Assembly: GCA_022749755.1 (NCBI GenBank)
Contig: CM040440.1
Span: 6,435,269 to 6,499,268 of the forward strand
DNA length: 64,000 bases
Direction of reading: 5' to 3'
From: Azadirachta indica
Taxonomy: Eukaryota > Streptophyta > Magnoliopsida > Sapindales > Meliaceae
Part shown: positions 1 to 11,961 of the stretch, in pieces
Position numbering within the stretch: the first letter of the stretch is position 1
How the letters are laid out: the number at the start of each line of letters is the position of its first letter
Made by a program: the position numbers and the translations under genes
The notes under the pieces: generated by a model
What the model was told of the DNA's origin: nothing
The model's input: only the letters and a program-made list of their open reading frames with translations
The model's database searches: none

Positions 1-2444
1 AAAGGACAATATATTCGTTATGTACAGAATCAGAAGGGAGGCGGTTGGCCGCAAATATTACCAACGAATTTGACTTTCGAGCGTTTATGATTGCTAATAG
101 CCCGTACATGATGAGTAAAAGAGGTTATTGTCCATTATACATCACGCTGGATCGTGCAAGTAGTGGAGAACAAATAAGGCCACAAGTTTCTAATCATGGT
201 ACAACAGGTGGAGTCCCTACAATACCAACCCAATTTAGGTCTTCCAGTGGAAGTAATCAAGTAAATGATACACTTCCTGCAACATCACCAAATTTCCACT
301 ACAATACAGAATATCAATACAAAGGTCAAGGCCTAGCAGATAATTACTCACAACCAAGTGAAAGCCATGAAAGACCTGCATAACATTGTAATTTATTTGC
401 TGATGATGTGACCCCCATATATGGAGGTAATTCTCCTCCTCGATACAATGAAGATAATGATAATGATTATCATGGTTATCAACTGGATATTGGTGGCAAT
501 CATACTACCAATCAGTGTAAAGAAAGAAGAATGTCATAGTCGAAAATATCGAAGGAATGAAAGGTTGTGATTTCAGGCCTGATCAGATTAATAGCTCAGC
601 AACAGCTTCATCTACTTCAAATCAATTTATTCGGTGGTTGCCTCCTGTTATGCCATGTATCACGATGCTAACAACTTCAGTATCCTCAAGTACCGGATTA
701 GGTAATGTTTGTGTGGAACAGATTTTTAATACAAAGTAAGAACTTCGAGACAAATTAGATTTAATGGCATTAAAGAACCATTTTCAATTCAAGGTTTACA
801 AATCATCAACGGATCAGTTTAAGACCAAGTGTATTATTGAGGGATGTGAATGGCGAGTTGGAGCTACAAAGAAGAACAATGATACGTATTGGAGAGTGTC
901 TTGCATGAATTCAATCCATATATGTCAAAACGAAGAATTGCAGGATGGCCATCGGCAAGCATCGACTCGATTAATAGGAGAACTAATCAAGAATAAGTTT
1001 ACATATGCTAGTAGAATTTACACTCCTAAGAATATTCGTGACGATGTTCACAATGATTATGGGTTTCGCTTAAGGTATATGACGATGTTCACAATGATTA
1101 TGGCGAAGCAAGGAACATGCATTAAAACTCGTGTGTGGCGATCCATCTGAGTCATTCAAGAGACTTCCGTTGTATTGTCATGTGTTGGGGGAGAAAAATT
1201 CTGGGACAGCAACAGCGATTCAGAAAGATGTTGATGACCATTTCCTATATTTCTTTATGGCACTAGGGCCATGCATTCGAGGATTTCGCAGCACAATACG
1301 TTCTGTTCTCGTCATTGATGGTACGTTCTTGAAGGGAATGTACAGAGGGACATTGTTCATGGCCGTTGCATTGGATGGAAATGACAAAATTTATCCTGTT
1401 GGTTTTGGTGTTGCCGATTCAGAGAACGATGCGTCATGAGAGTGGTTTTTACTCAAGTTTAAAGAAGCGATTGAGCCAGTAGAGAATTTGATATTCATAT
1501 TAGATCGGCACAATAGTACTGAGAAAGCTGTAGCCACGGTATTCCCAGAGGCAGTCCATGGTTTTTATTTTTATCACATATCTGGAAATGTGAATGCAAA
1601 GTACAAGATGCGATCGCAACAAATGGAGACATTCTTGGCAGTATACTTTCATGCTGCAAAGGCTTATCGAATAACTGAGTGTAACGAATATTTGCAAAAT
1701 ATGAGGAGGATGCATCCGACAGCAACTAACTACTTGGAAAACGAGGTTGGATTTAATAGATGGGCAAGAGCATATTTTCCATCTCGACGGCATGACTTAA
1801 TGACAACCAATATTGCTGAGAGTATGAGTGCATTGTTGAAAAGTGCTCAGAGGCTACCCATTACTGCGTTAGCTGAGCATATTAGGTCACATGTGCAAAG
1901 ATAGTTTTACGAGCGTAGGGAATAGGCTTTAATGAGAAATGCCTATCTGACTGAGGCCACTCAAAAGGTGATTGATTTAGACTTAGAGAAGTCCCGTTCC
2001 ATGATTGTGTATCCGGTGTCACGTTTCGAATTTGAAGTTAAACTTCATGGTGTCGTTGAGGTTGTACACTTACAAGATAAGATATGTAGTTACCGACAAT
2101 TTGACTTGTAGCAACTCTCGTGTGCTCACGCTCTTGCAGCGTATAGACATATTCGCTTTTCTCATAATTCGTTGTGCGCACACTACTACACTACTAACGC
2201 TTGAATGAATGCATATGCAGAGTCTATTCATCCAGTTGGGAATGATGTCGACTACGTGATCCCAAATAAAGTACAAGAAATCAATGTCAATCCACTCAAA
2301 CAACTTCCTCCTTCTGGTCGACTTAAAAAACTGCAAATTCCTTCTATGGGAGAGGAAGTTGTTCGTCGAACCTGTTTCAAGTGTCAACAAGTTGGACCTA
2401 ATCGTGCCACATGCAAAAATCCTATTCCTCTCCACCATGGTTAA
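1..2444 (+). pseudogene. MULE transposase pseudogene (MuDR-like, DDE/SWIM/CCHC)
   Basis: From about 729 the translation matches the MuDR N-terminal DNA-binding region (ALKNHFQFKVYKSST, then HRQASTRLIGELIKNKF). The MULE DDE transposase domain follows: VIDGTFLKG carries the first Asp (about 1315), ILDRHNS the second (about 1500) and TTNIAES the Glu (about 1805). A SWIM-like SCAHALAAYRH stretch lies near 2115-2160, and a CFKCQ zinc knuckle near 2370. The frame is broken by a shift at 1040-1130, a TGA at 1437, a TAG at 1902 and others. The first 700 bases are N-terminal leftovers in two frames and are hard to align. The CDS start is outside the window or lost. Transposase identity is secure; exact limits are not. 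Confidence 0.85.
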
Positions 2445-3941
2445 TGACATGTGTTTAATTTAAGCATATGTAAGGGTTTTATTTATTTATTTTTATAGTT
2501 ATGCACTTCCAAATCAATAAAATATCAAATGCAAACTGAGGCATTAAATGTTTGCATTATTTGTACCACTTTATTTACTTGAAATATGTGTTGTTCTTTT
2601 TGAAGTTTATGATTTGTGCTCACAAATATAATGTTATCTGTTTATTTTAAATTCTTTTATTGATTTACTGATATTACTTTTACACATTTTGTATGTATCA
2701 TTGTACGATGTTTGCATATGCAGGTTTCCCTACTAAAACAAATAAAATTAATTAATATACCATCAGTTTCTTTTAAATTCACGAGATTTCGAAACTGCAG
2801 TTTCGATCATGAACTAAAACTACATATGATCAAAACTACTTTTTACCTTGTGATTGAAACTGCAGAAACTTTCAAATTTTTTGAATTTTCCAGGATAAAC
2901 ATAAAATTACAGTTTCGAACATGCTAAAAATTAGGGACGTTAATGAAACAATCTAGATACTGTGTGATACTAAGTGTGTGAAATCGATTACAAAGTATTC
3001 TTACACTTTCGATCACATGTAAACCTTTAATCATAATGAAAACCTTTAAATTTTTAGCGTGATCAAAACTATAGTTTCTATTTTTCTAGAACGGGCGACA
3101 AAATAATATTTGAAGTTTCGATCACGTAGTGTTGAGAAGTTTCGATTACGACCAGAATTTTGAACGTGATCGAAATTACAGTTTCGATTTTTCTAGAACG
3201 GGCGACAAAATATTAGAAGTTTCGATCACGTAGTGTTCAGAAGTTTCGATCACGACCAGAATTTTGAACGTAATCGAAACTAGAGTATCGATTTTTTCAG
3301 AACGGCCGACAAAATAATATTTGAAATTTTGATCATATAGTGTTCAGAAGTTTCGATCACGACCAGAATTTTGAACGTGATCAAAACTGTAGTTTCGATT
3401 TTTCCAAAGCGAGCAACAAAATATTAAAAGTTTCGATCATGTAGTGCGCAACAGTTTCGATCAAGACCAAATTGCAAAATGTGATCGAAACTATGTTTTG
3501 ATTTTTCTAGAACTATTGACAAAAGATAAGACGTTTTTTATCACGTAGTGCTCACAATTTCATTCACAACCAAATTTTTATACGTGATAGAAACTGCAAT
3601 TAAAATTTTTCCAAAATCAATGACAATGTAGGAAGTTTTGATCATTAGGTACAATAGTAGTTTTAATTAGGCCTAAAATGAAAATACGTGTTCGAAACTG
3701 TTCTTTTGATTTTTTCATAACCCGTGGTAGATAAAGAGGAAGTTTCGCTTGCGTCATACGTATAAGGTTCAATGTTATACAAAATTTCTTACGTGGGTCG
3801 AACAAATGTTTCAATTTTAGAAGTAACAAATAAATAGGGAAAGACAAGTTTAATCCCAAATAATCATTAGTTTTGAACAGATTCAGTATCGAGCATGATT
3901 GTTATTAAATATCCATCCAGTAATATATCTACACTAACTGT
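2445..3941. repeat. Tandem TTTCGA-rich repeat array inside the MULE
   Basis: Units of about 104-107 bp repeat at least four times between roughly 2990 and 3520, with more decayed copies out to about 2750 and 3720. The phrase GGGCGACAAAAT recurs at 3093, 3200 and, changed, at 3304 and 3411. Each unit holds two or three copies of GAAGTTTCGATCACG and its complement-like CGTGATCGAAACT, so the array is rich in short inverted repeats. It lies exactly between the converging transposase and protease units. No gene is visible; flanking 2445-2740 is plain AT-rich sequence. Confidence 0.8.
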
Positions 3942-4545
3942 CTATAACAACTGACCCCTCCACAACTTTACGGCTATCCTCCTCCTAAAAAATGACGCAT
4001 ATAATGACAAAAAATTGAGAGGTCTGCCTAGTCCTAAATAATATATATACATACAAGTGAAAACCCCACAATCTCTGGACACTTCTTGATGAGGCACTTC
4101 ATCCACTAGGCGAACCAACTTGAACGGATCAATGCGATACTCGATCTTAGTCCGCACGTCATTAAAACCTGCATCATATAGCAGAAATGGCATAAGCTCA
4201 CACATGAGCCTCATAATGTTGGTTATCTCCCGATCGAAATGCACTGAGGGTGCTGAGTCATAGACCGTGATACGTCGTCTCCGGAAGTGTACAGCACATG
4301 CAACTCAATGACAGGAGCTAATGCAAATGGGTATGAACACTTCATTAACAGTCCACCATGGGCGATGGACAGTACTCTTTCTGCCCTCTGCATGTGACTC
4401 AATGTTGATGCTCGGAGGGAAGCTTCTTTTTGTTAAACGTCCCTTATGATAATCTTTCCATATACACCGTAGATATGTCTGCAACCATTCATCAAAAACA
4501 AGCTCAGAGTTAGTGCACAATATTAATAACAATAGATACAATTTT
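3942..4545 (-). pseudogene. Ulp1-like cysteine protease pseudogene (C-terminal domain)
   Basis: Reading the - strand, WLQTYLRCIWKDY is followed by a catalytic-core pattern: CH, a stop where Trp is expected, VACAVHFRRRRITVYDSA, then PHQEVSRDCGVFTCMYI. This gives the His, Asp, Gln and Cys of a C48 (Ulp1/SENP) peptidase. The Cys is in DCGVF at about 4060-4080. The only break inside the domain is a TGA at 4305-4307 replacing the usual Trp of the HW pair. In plants such domains are common in MULE-borne proteins; activity on SUMO is inferred from the family only. Confidence 0.75.
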
Positions 4546-6721
4546 AGGTATGAACACCTATATTTTAATTTGATATAGGGCCAACATACGTAAAGGTGTG
4601 TAGATGCAACAGTTCACCGTTGGGGCACCTGTACGGAGCATACTCCCTGTCTATGGGCTAGCAGTAACATGTACTTATCAATATGCTGCAATTTAAGGAA
4701 ATTGTTAGATCAAATATAATATTAACGAAAAAAATTCAAGAAGATATGTTCTTGAACCTGCTAAATATAGGAAAACATGGTTATGTTGCATACCATATCC
4801 TCCAGCCATCATCCTTCATTAGCAACAACGCTTACCCAACTTGGTGTCACCCTAATGATATGGCTCTCAATGTAAACTTTTGGAGTGCTTATCCACTCTA
4901 TATACTCCATCCCCATCTCCTCAGGAATTGGTCGCATAGGGTCTATTTCATATGTTGAATCGTACGTCGACCATCTTCTCCTTGTCGAGAGCCCTCGTTG
5001 CTTGAAAGGGTTCGTATATGGGGAACGCTGTGACTAACTCCTCCTACATTCTCGGCCGTATCGACTGGCGTTTGCTGGGGGGGGAGGGACGGGGAGTGTT
5101 CAATGTACGAACACTGTCCTGACCCATGCAATCAAACTGTAAAGTCACGAAAAAAATATCCTATCAGCATAGATTTTCAGTTAAATTAACTTACTCTAAA
5201 ATAAAACGGACAGAGTCTCTCATAAATGTTTTCAACAGATCCTAAAAAATAGAACATAAAAATCAATCACATTTAATTTCAATCATATCAACCATGGCTT
5301 GAGGTACTGTGAAACAACCCCACAACGTCAAATTCAACAACATCAACTACAATCCAGTCTTTATACTTTGGAGTATGAGGTACTTATAAGTTGAGAAACC
5401 ACAATTACATAGGAGATGGTCATACCTACGCATCTTTATCAAGCATTTGCGTGTCCTCATCTGACTTAGAGCAAACTCGATTACTGACTTCTCTGACCAA
5501 TATTGTAAGAGTCTTCTCTTGCCGTCGTAACAACTCCTCCTGACCACGTAAAATATCTTCGTGTCTATGCCACTTTTCTGTTCGCTTATCTTTGTAGGTA
5601 TCAAAATCAGTACATAGGGAACGGAACTCACGAAATAGGATCGGACCAAAATGAGATGATGTTGGCTCATCGACGAAATCAGTGGCTTCGTGGTATGAAT
5701 ATAAAGCAGTAGGAGAATAAGTTGAGGGCTCAGCCATCGGATCCATATTATGCTGTAAAACCATCATCGTACCGAAATAAGAGTATAAAGTTATAAAATA
5801 AGTTCTTCTAATCACTGTACAAACTAAACCTTGAATCTCCTAACCTTCCTCCTATTCTTCCGTACTAGCATGGGCAATGAGATACGCGTATCATGATCTG
5901 TAGTCTGAAATATAAGCATGAAATTGTTATTATACTCTCAATTCCATTTTTCTCTTGTCGCGTGTAGGGCACGTTAGCATAAGTTAATACTATGAAGTTT
6001 TTCAGAATATAGTAGGTATAAAATACCTTAAATGGACTCGCGTTTCTCGATGAAGTAGAATTGTCACTGGGCAAGGCCTCGTCATCTAGGTCAACCCCTT
6101 GGCCATTACTACTAACTGCAGGGAAAAGATCGCCCCCGTACTCCCCATGCAATGCCTGATCAGAGCCTAAGTTTATTACATAGGGCTCTCCTCTTTTAAT
6201 TTGGTCAGGCTCTAGTACACGTAAAATTGCGGGGGGCTACCCAAAAAAAAAGACAAAAAATCAACCATTGTACTGACAAAAAAAATTTGGAGACCAAACA
6301 AAACTTGTATGATTTGTAAATCTAACCTGTCTGTCATTGAATATAAAGCTCTTCAAGTCAGTATCACGAACATTCTTCCTCTTCACAACCCACCTCAATA
6401 TACGAGGTAAGCGATTATTGGTGCGTGTACCCATCTCTGTCCCGGCTATAGAAACCGCCTCATATATCCAAATCTACGCAATATTACCATTATATCAGTT
6501 CATATATATTTTTCAACAACTATCACACAGGTGGAAACATAATATTGCTAAAGAAATCATACCTGGAATGCAAATGGAAATCCCACGAGATTATATCGAT
6601 TCTTATACTTTTTTCCTTTTCTTTTTTGTTGCGCAGACTTAACTTTGTAAGTCACCAACTGTGTACACAAACATCGGAATGTGTACGTGAATACGGTCGA
6701 TCCCCATGGATAACAGTTGAA
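4546..6721 (-). pseudogene. Degenerate linker region of the DUF1985/Ulp1 element protein
   Basis: This stretch lies between the DUF1985 and Ulp1 remnants and probably held introns and linker exons of the same protein. The only protein-like piece I can describe is at 5426-5815 on the - strand. It ends in a charged, heptad-like segment rich in Glu, Arg and Gln (HEDILRGQEELLRRQEK), consistent with the coiled coils common in these element proteins. The remainder is AT-rich with short open stretches and no recognised domain. A run of eight G at about 5078-5085 is notable but unexplained. Confidence 0.4.
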
Positions 6722-7141
6722 CTACTCCAAATCATCAACCATCTGTAGTAACCACATATCCGTATGATACTGTCGGCCTCTTCCAAGTAAAACAAGCTCC
6801 AAGATGACATACAACGACAACTTCACCGCATCAAAGTCATCAATTCGACGAAAGTTAAATGCATTGTATGCTGCCTCTATCCTCCACAAGGGTATAGCCG
6901 TCTCTCCCATAAAGTACGTATCTATGAGCCTGATTGTCCTCCAAGTATTATCAGTCAGATAAAGACCAAATCGTAACCCTGTAATCAGGCCGAACTCGAT
7001 ATGTGAAAAACGAAGAGTGTGTCCACCGACAAGAAACCACATCTCATCCTCAACACCCTTTGTCACAACCTCATGTAAAAGTATATTGTGCACCAAATTT
7101 TTAGAGAACTTTATGTCCTTTAGTTCTAGCAAGTGACACAA
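6722..7141 (-). pseudogene. DUF1985-domain remnant of the Ulp1-type MULE protein
   Basis: The translation has the DUF1985 pattern found N-terminal to Ulp1 domains in plant transposon proteins: FSKNLVHNILLHEV, DEMWFLVGGHTLRFS, FGLITGLRFG, then FRRIDDFDAVKLSLYVILELVLLGRGRQ. It is on the same strand as, and upstream of, the Ulp1 fragment at 3942-4545, in the expected order. No start codon context or complete N-terminus was found beyond 7141. DUF1985 has no known activity, so only element membership is inferred. Confidence 0.7.
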
Positions 7142-7441
7142 GCACGTCCTTCAAAATATCTCACGCTGGGACCGAGTCAATTTTTAGCAAACTTGCTTCA
7201 ACACACGCGACCGAGATCGCGAGGACACTACGACAGGAAAATGGTCGGCAGGCTTAATTTTCAACTTAGTGGTTATCATCCTATCCATACCTATAAAAAA
7301 AGGAACTCCAAATCTCAGTAATCTATAATACACGTAAGTAGATAGTTATATAAAAAGACATAATAAAGCAAGCAAAAGAACCATACATAATAGAACTTAT
7401 GCATGTAAAATGCGTGCGACACTTCTTATATGTTTAAAGGG

Positions 7442-7566
7442 TAATCTGGAAAAATCGAAAGTGCAGTTGCAAGCATGGAAAATAAAATGAACATGCTCGA
7501 AACTACACTTTCAAACATATTAAAAAAAAACAACATACTCGAAAGTACACTTTCGAGCATGTTGTT
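7442..7566. repeat. Inverted repeat/hairpin related to the central MULE array
   Basis: Positions 7529-7546 and 7549-7566 form a near-perfect palindrome around AACAACAT..CTCGAAAGT, with one mismatched position. Just upstream, 7442-7515 holds looser copies of the same CGAAA..CACTTTCGA..ATG words that build the array at 2.7-3.7 kb. It may mark the subterminal region of the MULE or be a separate small repeat. Confidence 0.6.
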
Positions 7567-7570
7567 TTCT

Positions 7571-10040
7571 TATATCCACAATCTCATTTAGGGTTATCAG
7601 CCATGAAAATTCTTTAGGTTTAGAATTAATTAATTAATTATTAAATGCCATAAAGGATTTAAGTTAGAATATTAATTACCCTAACCTTGAAGTACATCTA
7701 CTAATCATAGATTTCACAGATATACATTAGGTTGTATTACATTTTCTATAAACTTTAATATTATTAATTGATGATTTCAAAAATAAACAACAAGATAAAT
7801 TTTAATAGGCAAAGTAATATGACTAATGTAGATAAAAGCATATATATGTAGATCATATTAATGTTAACTAATACATAGAAACTCTTCTCCCCGAACATTT
7901 AGTAAGAGCAGAAGTATGATTAGGCATAGAGTATCATTCAGTTATTGAGTCAATGAAAAAAAAAAGGACCTATCCATATTATGCAGAATCCAGCAACCAT
8001 ATGCTTTGTCGATAATTAGTATAGTTTAACTAAAATTAAGCAAAATGCAACTAATTATAAATTAGAGCCATAGATATGACAAAAAGAATCAAGATATAAT
8101 AGTTAAAAAAATAAGTTATAATCATGATGTAAAGAGCTTTAAATGAAAGCTTAAAGGCCCATGCAAAAATTTGTTCAACTTTACACCCTGTCACTTCATG
8201 TTCAAGCACACCCCAGTATAGAAATTCCTTTGACAAAACATTGTACATTGATCAAAACTCTTAATTTGCAACAGTTCTTTTGCATCCATAATCAATTTCA
8301 AAATAACACATGCAAACCTGAATATGTAAAGTTACAATAAGTTCACCAAAATTTCAAGGGTTATCAACAACACTCCGCTGATTTTTATCACTATCTGAAA
8401 TCTTTGAAAAAGTGCATCCGTTTTCTCGCCTGACATCAACCAAAAAAACGCGTTCAACTTGGTAAAATAATAATATGTTTTCAATAGGTATAAATATGTC
8501 ACTGGCATCATCCTTATAGAGTTACAAAGTAAATAAACTCAAAGTAAAACACTGCTAATCCCATATAAACAGATGAAGACTTGAAAGATCATTATGTCTT
8601 CGATAGATTTAAAAACATCGCATGACATACAAACAGTCCAATATGTGCCTCAACACCACTTTTCATAAATTGATGTAAAAATTGAAGATATATTCAACTT
8701 GGTTTACGTTGACCATGATTAAAATAAAAACATATTTATATATTTACAAAAAGTTTAAAGCTTTAACATTAATAGCTTTAAAACAGGTTTGCAAGTGTTA
8801 TGTTAAACCCCGGTACAAACGATAATGGTTAAAAACAATAACACAAGTTTCAACCATGCTCAAAACAATAACACAAGCAATATAATCATTCCTTTGTCAA
8901 AGTTTCTAACAACGATATTACATAGAAGTTAAATCTTCAAAGAAAGCATTAACACAATTTTTATTTTTTATATTTTTTTGTAAAATCTCCAAGAAAAATT
9001 AAATAATGAGTAAAAATGCAAAAGAAGTAGGAAGCCGAAAAAGAACTAACAAATCATAAAGAACGTGATTGAAAAAAAACGAAAAATGTAAATAAAAGCA
9101 AATGCAAATCCAACGTTATAAACAAAAGTAGAACCTAACACCAGAGGAAAAACACAGCATTTACCAACAAACCAAAACTGCAAAATCAGGCAGCAGTATG
9201 CAGAATCCAGTAACAGCAAAAACCTAACAGGAGCAGCGAAACCTCAAGAATAAATAAGAGCATATGGAAATTCTAGCAACAATAGCCAACAGCCAACCAA
9301 ACACAGTAGCACTAGCACGTCAAAAATCCAATATCAGCAATAAAAACACAACAAACCAGTATACCAAACCACCCAACAGCGACAGCAAAGCAGCCTGCCT
9401 AACTAGCAACCAACATGCCAAACATGCAACCAACATTAGCTGCCAATAGCCTACTAAACACAGTAGCACTAGCACGCCAAAAATCCAATAGCAGTAACAA
9501 AAACACAACAAACCAGTATGCCAAACTACCCAACAGCAACAGCAAATTAGCCTGCTTAACCAGCAAACCAACATGTCAAACATACAACCGGCATCAGCTG
9601 ACATCAGCCTTCCAAACACATAACAGGCCGAACAAGCAGTAGTAGCAAACATGCATACTGGCATGGCAAAAACCTACTCCAATAGCAACAAACAATAAAA
9701 GCAATAAAAGCAATTTTTGTGGATAGTACCAAATTTGCACAAATCTCAATTCTTATGTCCTAGTAAGATTTTCAATTTCCTTGAAAAGAAGTACATTTCA
9801 TCCATAATTCTTTAACTCTTGATAAGATTTTTAATTCCCTTGAAAGATGGTATAACATTTTTTATTTCATTGCATTTCATATTTAATTTGTAACATTTTA
9901 TTAATGTTATGTTTATTACTAACTAAAGTAGCATTATAAGAATGCTACCAAAAAACTATTTGTTTTAGTGATATTGAATAAGTGCAACAAATTTTTTGTT
10001 AATTTTTTAGGGGAAAACATGTAGACCGTCAAAATTAAAA
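7571..10040. other. Intergenic AT-rich DNA, no gene recognised
   Basis: No open frame in this stretch has recognisable domains. The only structure seen is the duplicated block at about 9260-9640, annotated separately. Poly-A and AT runs are frequent. Confidence 0.6.
9290..9600. repeat. Tandem duplication, period about 157 bp
   Basis: The phrase ACACAGTAGCACTAGCACG starts at 9301 and again at 9458. The following roughly 130 bases are nearly the same in both copies, ending near CAACATG at about 9412 and 9570. The sequence is built of CAACA/AGCA words, so the apparent Cys-rich - strand frame across it is a by-product of composition. Confidence 0.75.
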
Positions 10041-10163
10041 ATTCTAAAATATTTTATAAGAGGTCTTAACACATACCTTCCCTAAGGTTTTAGTTTTTAA
10101 CACTTAGAGAGATTGTTTGGGGATTCAAATACTTACCTCCCCTAGAGGCATCCAATTCCGTCC
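10040..10163 (+). repeat. Left terminal inverted repeat
   Basis: The stretch reads TCTTAACACATACCTTCCCT near its outer part and AGAGGCATCCAATTCC at its inner end. Its reverse complement matches 13534-13655 with scattered substitutions and small indels. Confidence 0.85.
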
Positions 10164-10799
10164 GCTTGCAGTTACTTGAAGGGCATTATGGGAAAAAAAC
10201 CTGTCTTACAAACTTTACTCATTAGTGGTGGTTGCTTTGACATTGTAAGAGAAAACATTTGCAAAAGTTTTTTGCCCTTTGTAGCTAAGACTTTCAAACC
10301 CAAAAATGAATGCAATGTCAGAACGTTGAGACATTTATTCGCAAATCGGCCGTCATTCTTGTAGTATGGAGAGAAGAGTCGATTAATGGAGGGAAATTGG
10401 AGCAATCTTTGAGCCAGTTGTTATGGTTGTTGATATATATGTTGTGAGAAAAGGTCATCAATTGTACTTGATTGGGTTGAAAGTGGTAGTTTTTAGTCTC
10501 TAACAAACTTCCATCAAGCTTCAGAGCTTCCATCAAGGATTTGGACTATTCAATAAGGTAAGTGAAGCATCCAGATGTTACTTGCATGTATTGATTTTGT
10601 TACTTTTATACAGTGTTGGTGTTGAAATTTGATTCATAGCATTTATAATGATTCTATGGAACCACAGTTCATTTGAGTTAAATCTATGATTCAAAGCTTA
10701 TTGGAAGTATAATACACAATTATGTTAGTGGATTGGGGTCTTGAAATGCAAAAGACTAACAACACCTTCGATTTTGGTGGTTCTCAGAAGATACGCATT

Positions 10800-11275
10800 G
10801 ATTATTATATTTGGTTGCATGTTGTTGTCATATGGGTTCTTCAAACTGAGCTTTTAGTAGTGAGTGTTGATGTTTTATTTATTTCTATGATGATAGATGC
10901 TGTGTTTTTGGTAATAACAAAACTGAAAATATATGTTCTAAGTAAGCTGTAAATACCATTCTATGCAAATGTGTATATTGCTTGTTATAATTGATACAAT
11001 ATGGACAATGCTAACTGCTAAAAGTTGATGGGATAGTTTAAAAAAGGCTTGAATTGAAGCATGTTATGATATGGAAGGATTATGTTCCTCTTTTAATTTG
11101 CTGTTTGTATTGCTTGGTGATAACAAATTAGAATTGGCATATGTTGTTGTTTTATGAGTTTTGCGAACTGAAATTTGTATTATCTTAGTGTTCAATTCTT
11201 GTTTGCTTGTATGGAGATAAATGCTGTGCTTTTGGGAATAACAGAACTAAAAATGTATGTTCTGAGCAAGCTATA
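10800..11275. repeat. Diverged direct repeat inside the TIR element (period about 315 bp)
   Basis: The segments 10815-10952 and 11130-11272 share GCATGTTGTTGT-like starts, a GATAAATGCTGTG/GATAGATGCTGTG centre and an end reading AATAACAGAACTAAAAATGT or its variant. They are clearly related but diverged. No protein is conserved between the copies. Confidence 0.6.
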
Positions 11276-11803
11276 ATTTTTTTCAAACGTCAAGTGCTTG
11301 CTGTTGACATTTTCGTTCTGATTTTGATTGTGAAGCATGAAACGGTTTAATTGATTTTGCAAGATAGATAATGAAGTACATGAAATTGCAAGTGATATAG
11401 AGGAGAAAGAAGAGAGCTCAGGGTGGTAAACAGTTGCAAAGATTAAGTATTTTTTGTAATTTTTTAATTTCAGTATATATGTATGATTATTAAAGCAATC
11501 TTGCTCAGCAAGCCAAAAAATGTTATTTTTTAGGTTTCTCAGGTGAATTAGGAGTCTAAAACAGGGCAGTTAAGCACACAAGAGACAACTCAACCTCACA
11601 TTGAATCAGGTACTTTGCCTATGACAGTAGAAAGCTATCTGTTTCATTTTAGGAATTGGAACTTATTGGCAGTAACGTGTACAATATTGAACTTTATCCT
11701 TTTTGTTTATACAGGCCAGCTAAGACAAGCTTGAAGAACCGCTCAAAAAGTAAAAGCTGTACCCAAAAGGTCTGGTTGATTGGGGTAACATCTAAAGGGA
11801 TTT

Positions 11804-11961
11804 AAGTTAGAATTTTTTTTGCTTATATCCCAGATGATACAACATCTATTGATCTTGGTAGATAGATGGTGCATCATCTATTAAGTTAGAATTTTTTTTG
11901 CTTATATCCTAGATGATACAACATCTATTGATCTTGGTAGACAGATTGTGCATCATCTATT
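11804..11961. repeat. 79-bp tandem duplication
   Basis: AAGTTAGAATTTTTTTTGCT starts at 11804 and again at 11883. The two 79-bp units differ at only a few positions, so this duplication is much younger than the element's TIR divergence. Confidence 0.85.

Larger units (their letters stand above)
1..7570. mobile_element. Decayed Mutator-like element (KI/Ulp1-carrying MULE)
   Basis: The left part encodes remnants of a MULE transposase on the + strand. The right part encodes remnants of a DUF1985 plus Ulp1-like cysteine protease protein on the - strand. The two units converge on a tandem repeat array. This pairing is known from plant Mutator-like elements that have taken up an Ulp1-type gene. The left end lies outside the window and no terminal inverted repeat pair was found, which fits either truncation or the often TIR-poor ends of this class. 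The right edge is placed near 7570 only because repeats like those of the central array recur at 7440-7570. All reading frames are broken, so the copy cannot be autonomous. Confidence 0.7.

Noticed and set aside
9320..9664. Cys-rich - strand open frame of 114 codons
   Set aside because: It lies entirely across the CAACA/AGCA duplication; the Cys and Leu runs follow from composition and the two halves are repeat copies. No signal or domain pattern holds.
10722..10952. + strand 76-codon frame within the TIR element
   Set aside because: Hydrophobic low-complexity translation; the related segment at 11130-11272 does not conserve the frame.
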